DNA of 5,242 nt from Bacillota bacterium (GTDB lineage: Bacteria > Bacillota > UBA994): assembly GCA_018725535.1 (NCBI GenBank), contig QLUS01000112.1, positions 1-5,242 on the forward strand, in the 5' to 3' direction. Both the position numbers and the translations under genes were made by a program. The notes beneath the pieces were generated by a model that searched no databases, was not told the DNA's origin, and worked only from the letters and a program-made list of their open reading frames with translations. Below, piece by piece: positions 4,867-5,242 of this stretch. Numbering within the stretch: position 1 is the first letter of the stretch; the number at the start of each line of letters is the position of its first letter.

Positions 4867-5242
4867 TCACTTACTGGTGGTGGCAGAATGCGATTCTACG
4901 TCGCGGGCACCGTTTTCGCGCAGTATCGTCGAAGCGCGGTCCACTTTGCTGTCACTGCACCTAAGCACGGCAAGAATCTTGCCTTGACGGACTTCCTCCT
5001 GTAATTGGCGGCCCCGCGTCTCCGGAATGCCCCAGTCGAGTAGCCCCCCGCCAGTCCTCCAGTCGCGGCACCCGTGAGAGCGGCGGCGATAGGACCCGCA
5101 GCAACGATAGGCCCAAGCCCAGGAATTGCTATGGCACCGGCACCAAGGGCAAGTCCCGCCAATCCGCCCCAAGCCGCACCCGAAGTTACGCCGTCACCGA
5201 CGTTGTCTTGCCGCATAGAGGTCTGGCTGTCCCGTCCCATAC
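4867..5242 (-). pseudogene. YflT / general stress 17M-like glycine-zipper protein, partial and frameshifted
   Basis: Read right to left, one frame (5240-5043) encodes a Gly/Ala-rich hydrophobic segment (GAAWGGLAGLALGAGAIAIPG, residues 21-41 in part, then GPIVAAGPIAAALTGAATGG). The continuation LLDWGIPETRGRQLQEEVRQGKILAVLR lies in the next frame (5043-4867, TGA at 4869-4867). Joined, the parts read as a typical Bacillota and Actinobacteria stress protein. In such proteins an N-terminal YflT/17M-like domain precedes a glycine zipper, and a short WGIPE...YEEEVRQG-ILV domain with a (D/E)xA..IL..GA.DV ending closes the chain. The frames join if one G is added to the run of six at 5044-5049 (minus-strand reading). 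The ATG at 5240 has no visible ribosome binding site and is probably internal, with the N-terminal domain outside the window. Function is unknown; membrane association of the zipper is plausible. A sequencing error may be the cause, in which case the gene is intact. Confidence 0.72.

Noticed and set aside
1..5242. CRISPR arrays, tRNA or rRNA genes, insertion sequences, phage genes, attachment sites
   Set aside because: No regularly spaced repeats, cloverleaf-like segments, terminal inverted repeats or transposase/integrase motifs were seen. The cphB-cphA junction shows no inserted element.

Overview
The window (5,242 bp, GC-rich, estimated by eye in the mid-50s percent) looks like chromosome of an anaerobic, probably endospore-lineage Bacillota (Clostridia-like). 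The reasons are a Veg gene with tandem sigma-A promoters, the veg...ispE...regulator order known from Bacillus subtilis, frequent GTG starts, strong AGGAGG-type ribosome binding sites, and the tail of a sodium-pumping decarboxylase beta subunit. I cannot name a genus.

Layout. 1-75: last codons of an OadB/GcdB/MmdB-type Na+-translocating decarboxylase beta subunit. 76-210: two sigma-A promoters, the second with its extended -10 inside a perfect palindrome. 211-480: veg. 481-632: a strong hairpin (probable terminator) and, just before the next ribosome binding site, a second perfect palindrome with ARG-box-like half-sites. 633-about 1420: cyanophycinase (cphB), frameshifted. About 1421-2483: C-terminal Mur-ligase part of cyanophycin synthetase (cphA), lacking its N-terminal domain, ATP-grasp domain and P-loop, and frameshifted once. 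2528-3367: ispE, intact. 3364-4035: GntR/FCD regulator, overlapping ispE by 4 bp. 4050-4811: MobA-like nucleotidyltransferase. 4822-4860: bidirectional terminator. 4867-5242 (minus strand): a glycine-zipper, YflT/general-stress-17M-like protein, frameshifted and cut by the window edge.

The main result is a decayed cyanophycin locus. In the working form, CphA makes the Asp/Arg storage polymer and CphB cuts it into beta-Asp-Arg dipeptides. Here a deletion that I estimate at about 1.6 kb, from the usual CphA length, joins the last codons of cphB directly to the middle of cphA. Each remnant also carries a frameshift. Long open stretches survive, so the decay looks recent, or part of it is assembly error. 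Two of the three frameshifts in the window are one-base losses in G runs, which makes sequencing or consensus error a real alternative for those two. It does not explain the large deletion.

ispE, the GntR regulator and the nucleotidyltransferase are tightly spaced and probably co-transcribed. ispE supplies the isoprenoid (MEP) pathway. The targets of the other two cannot be read from sequence.
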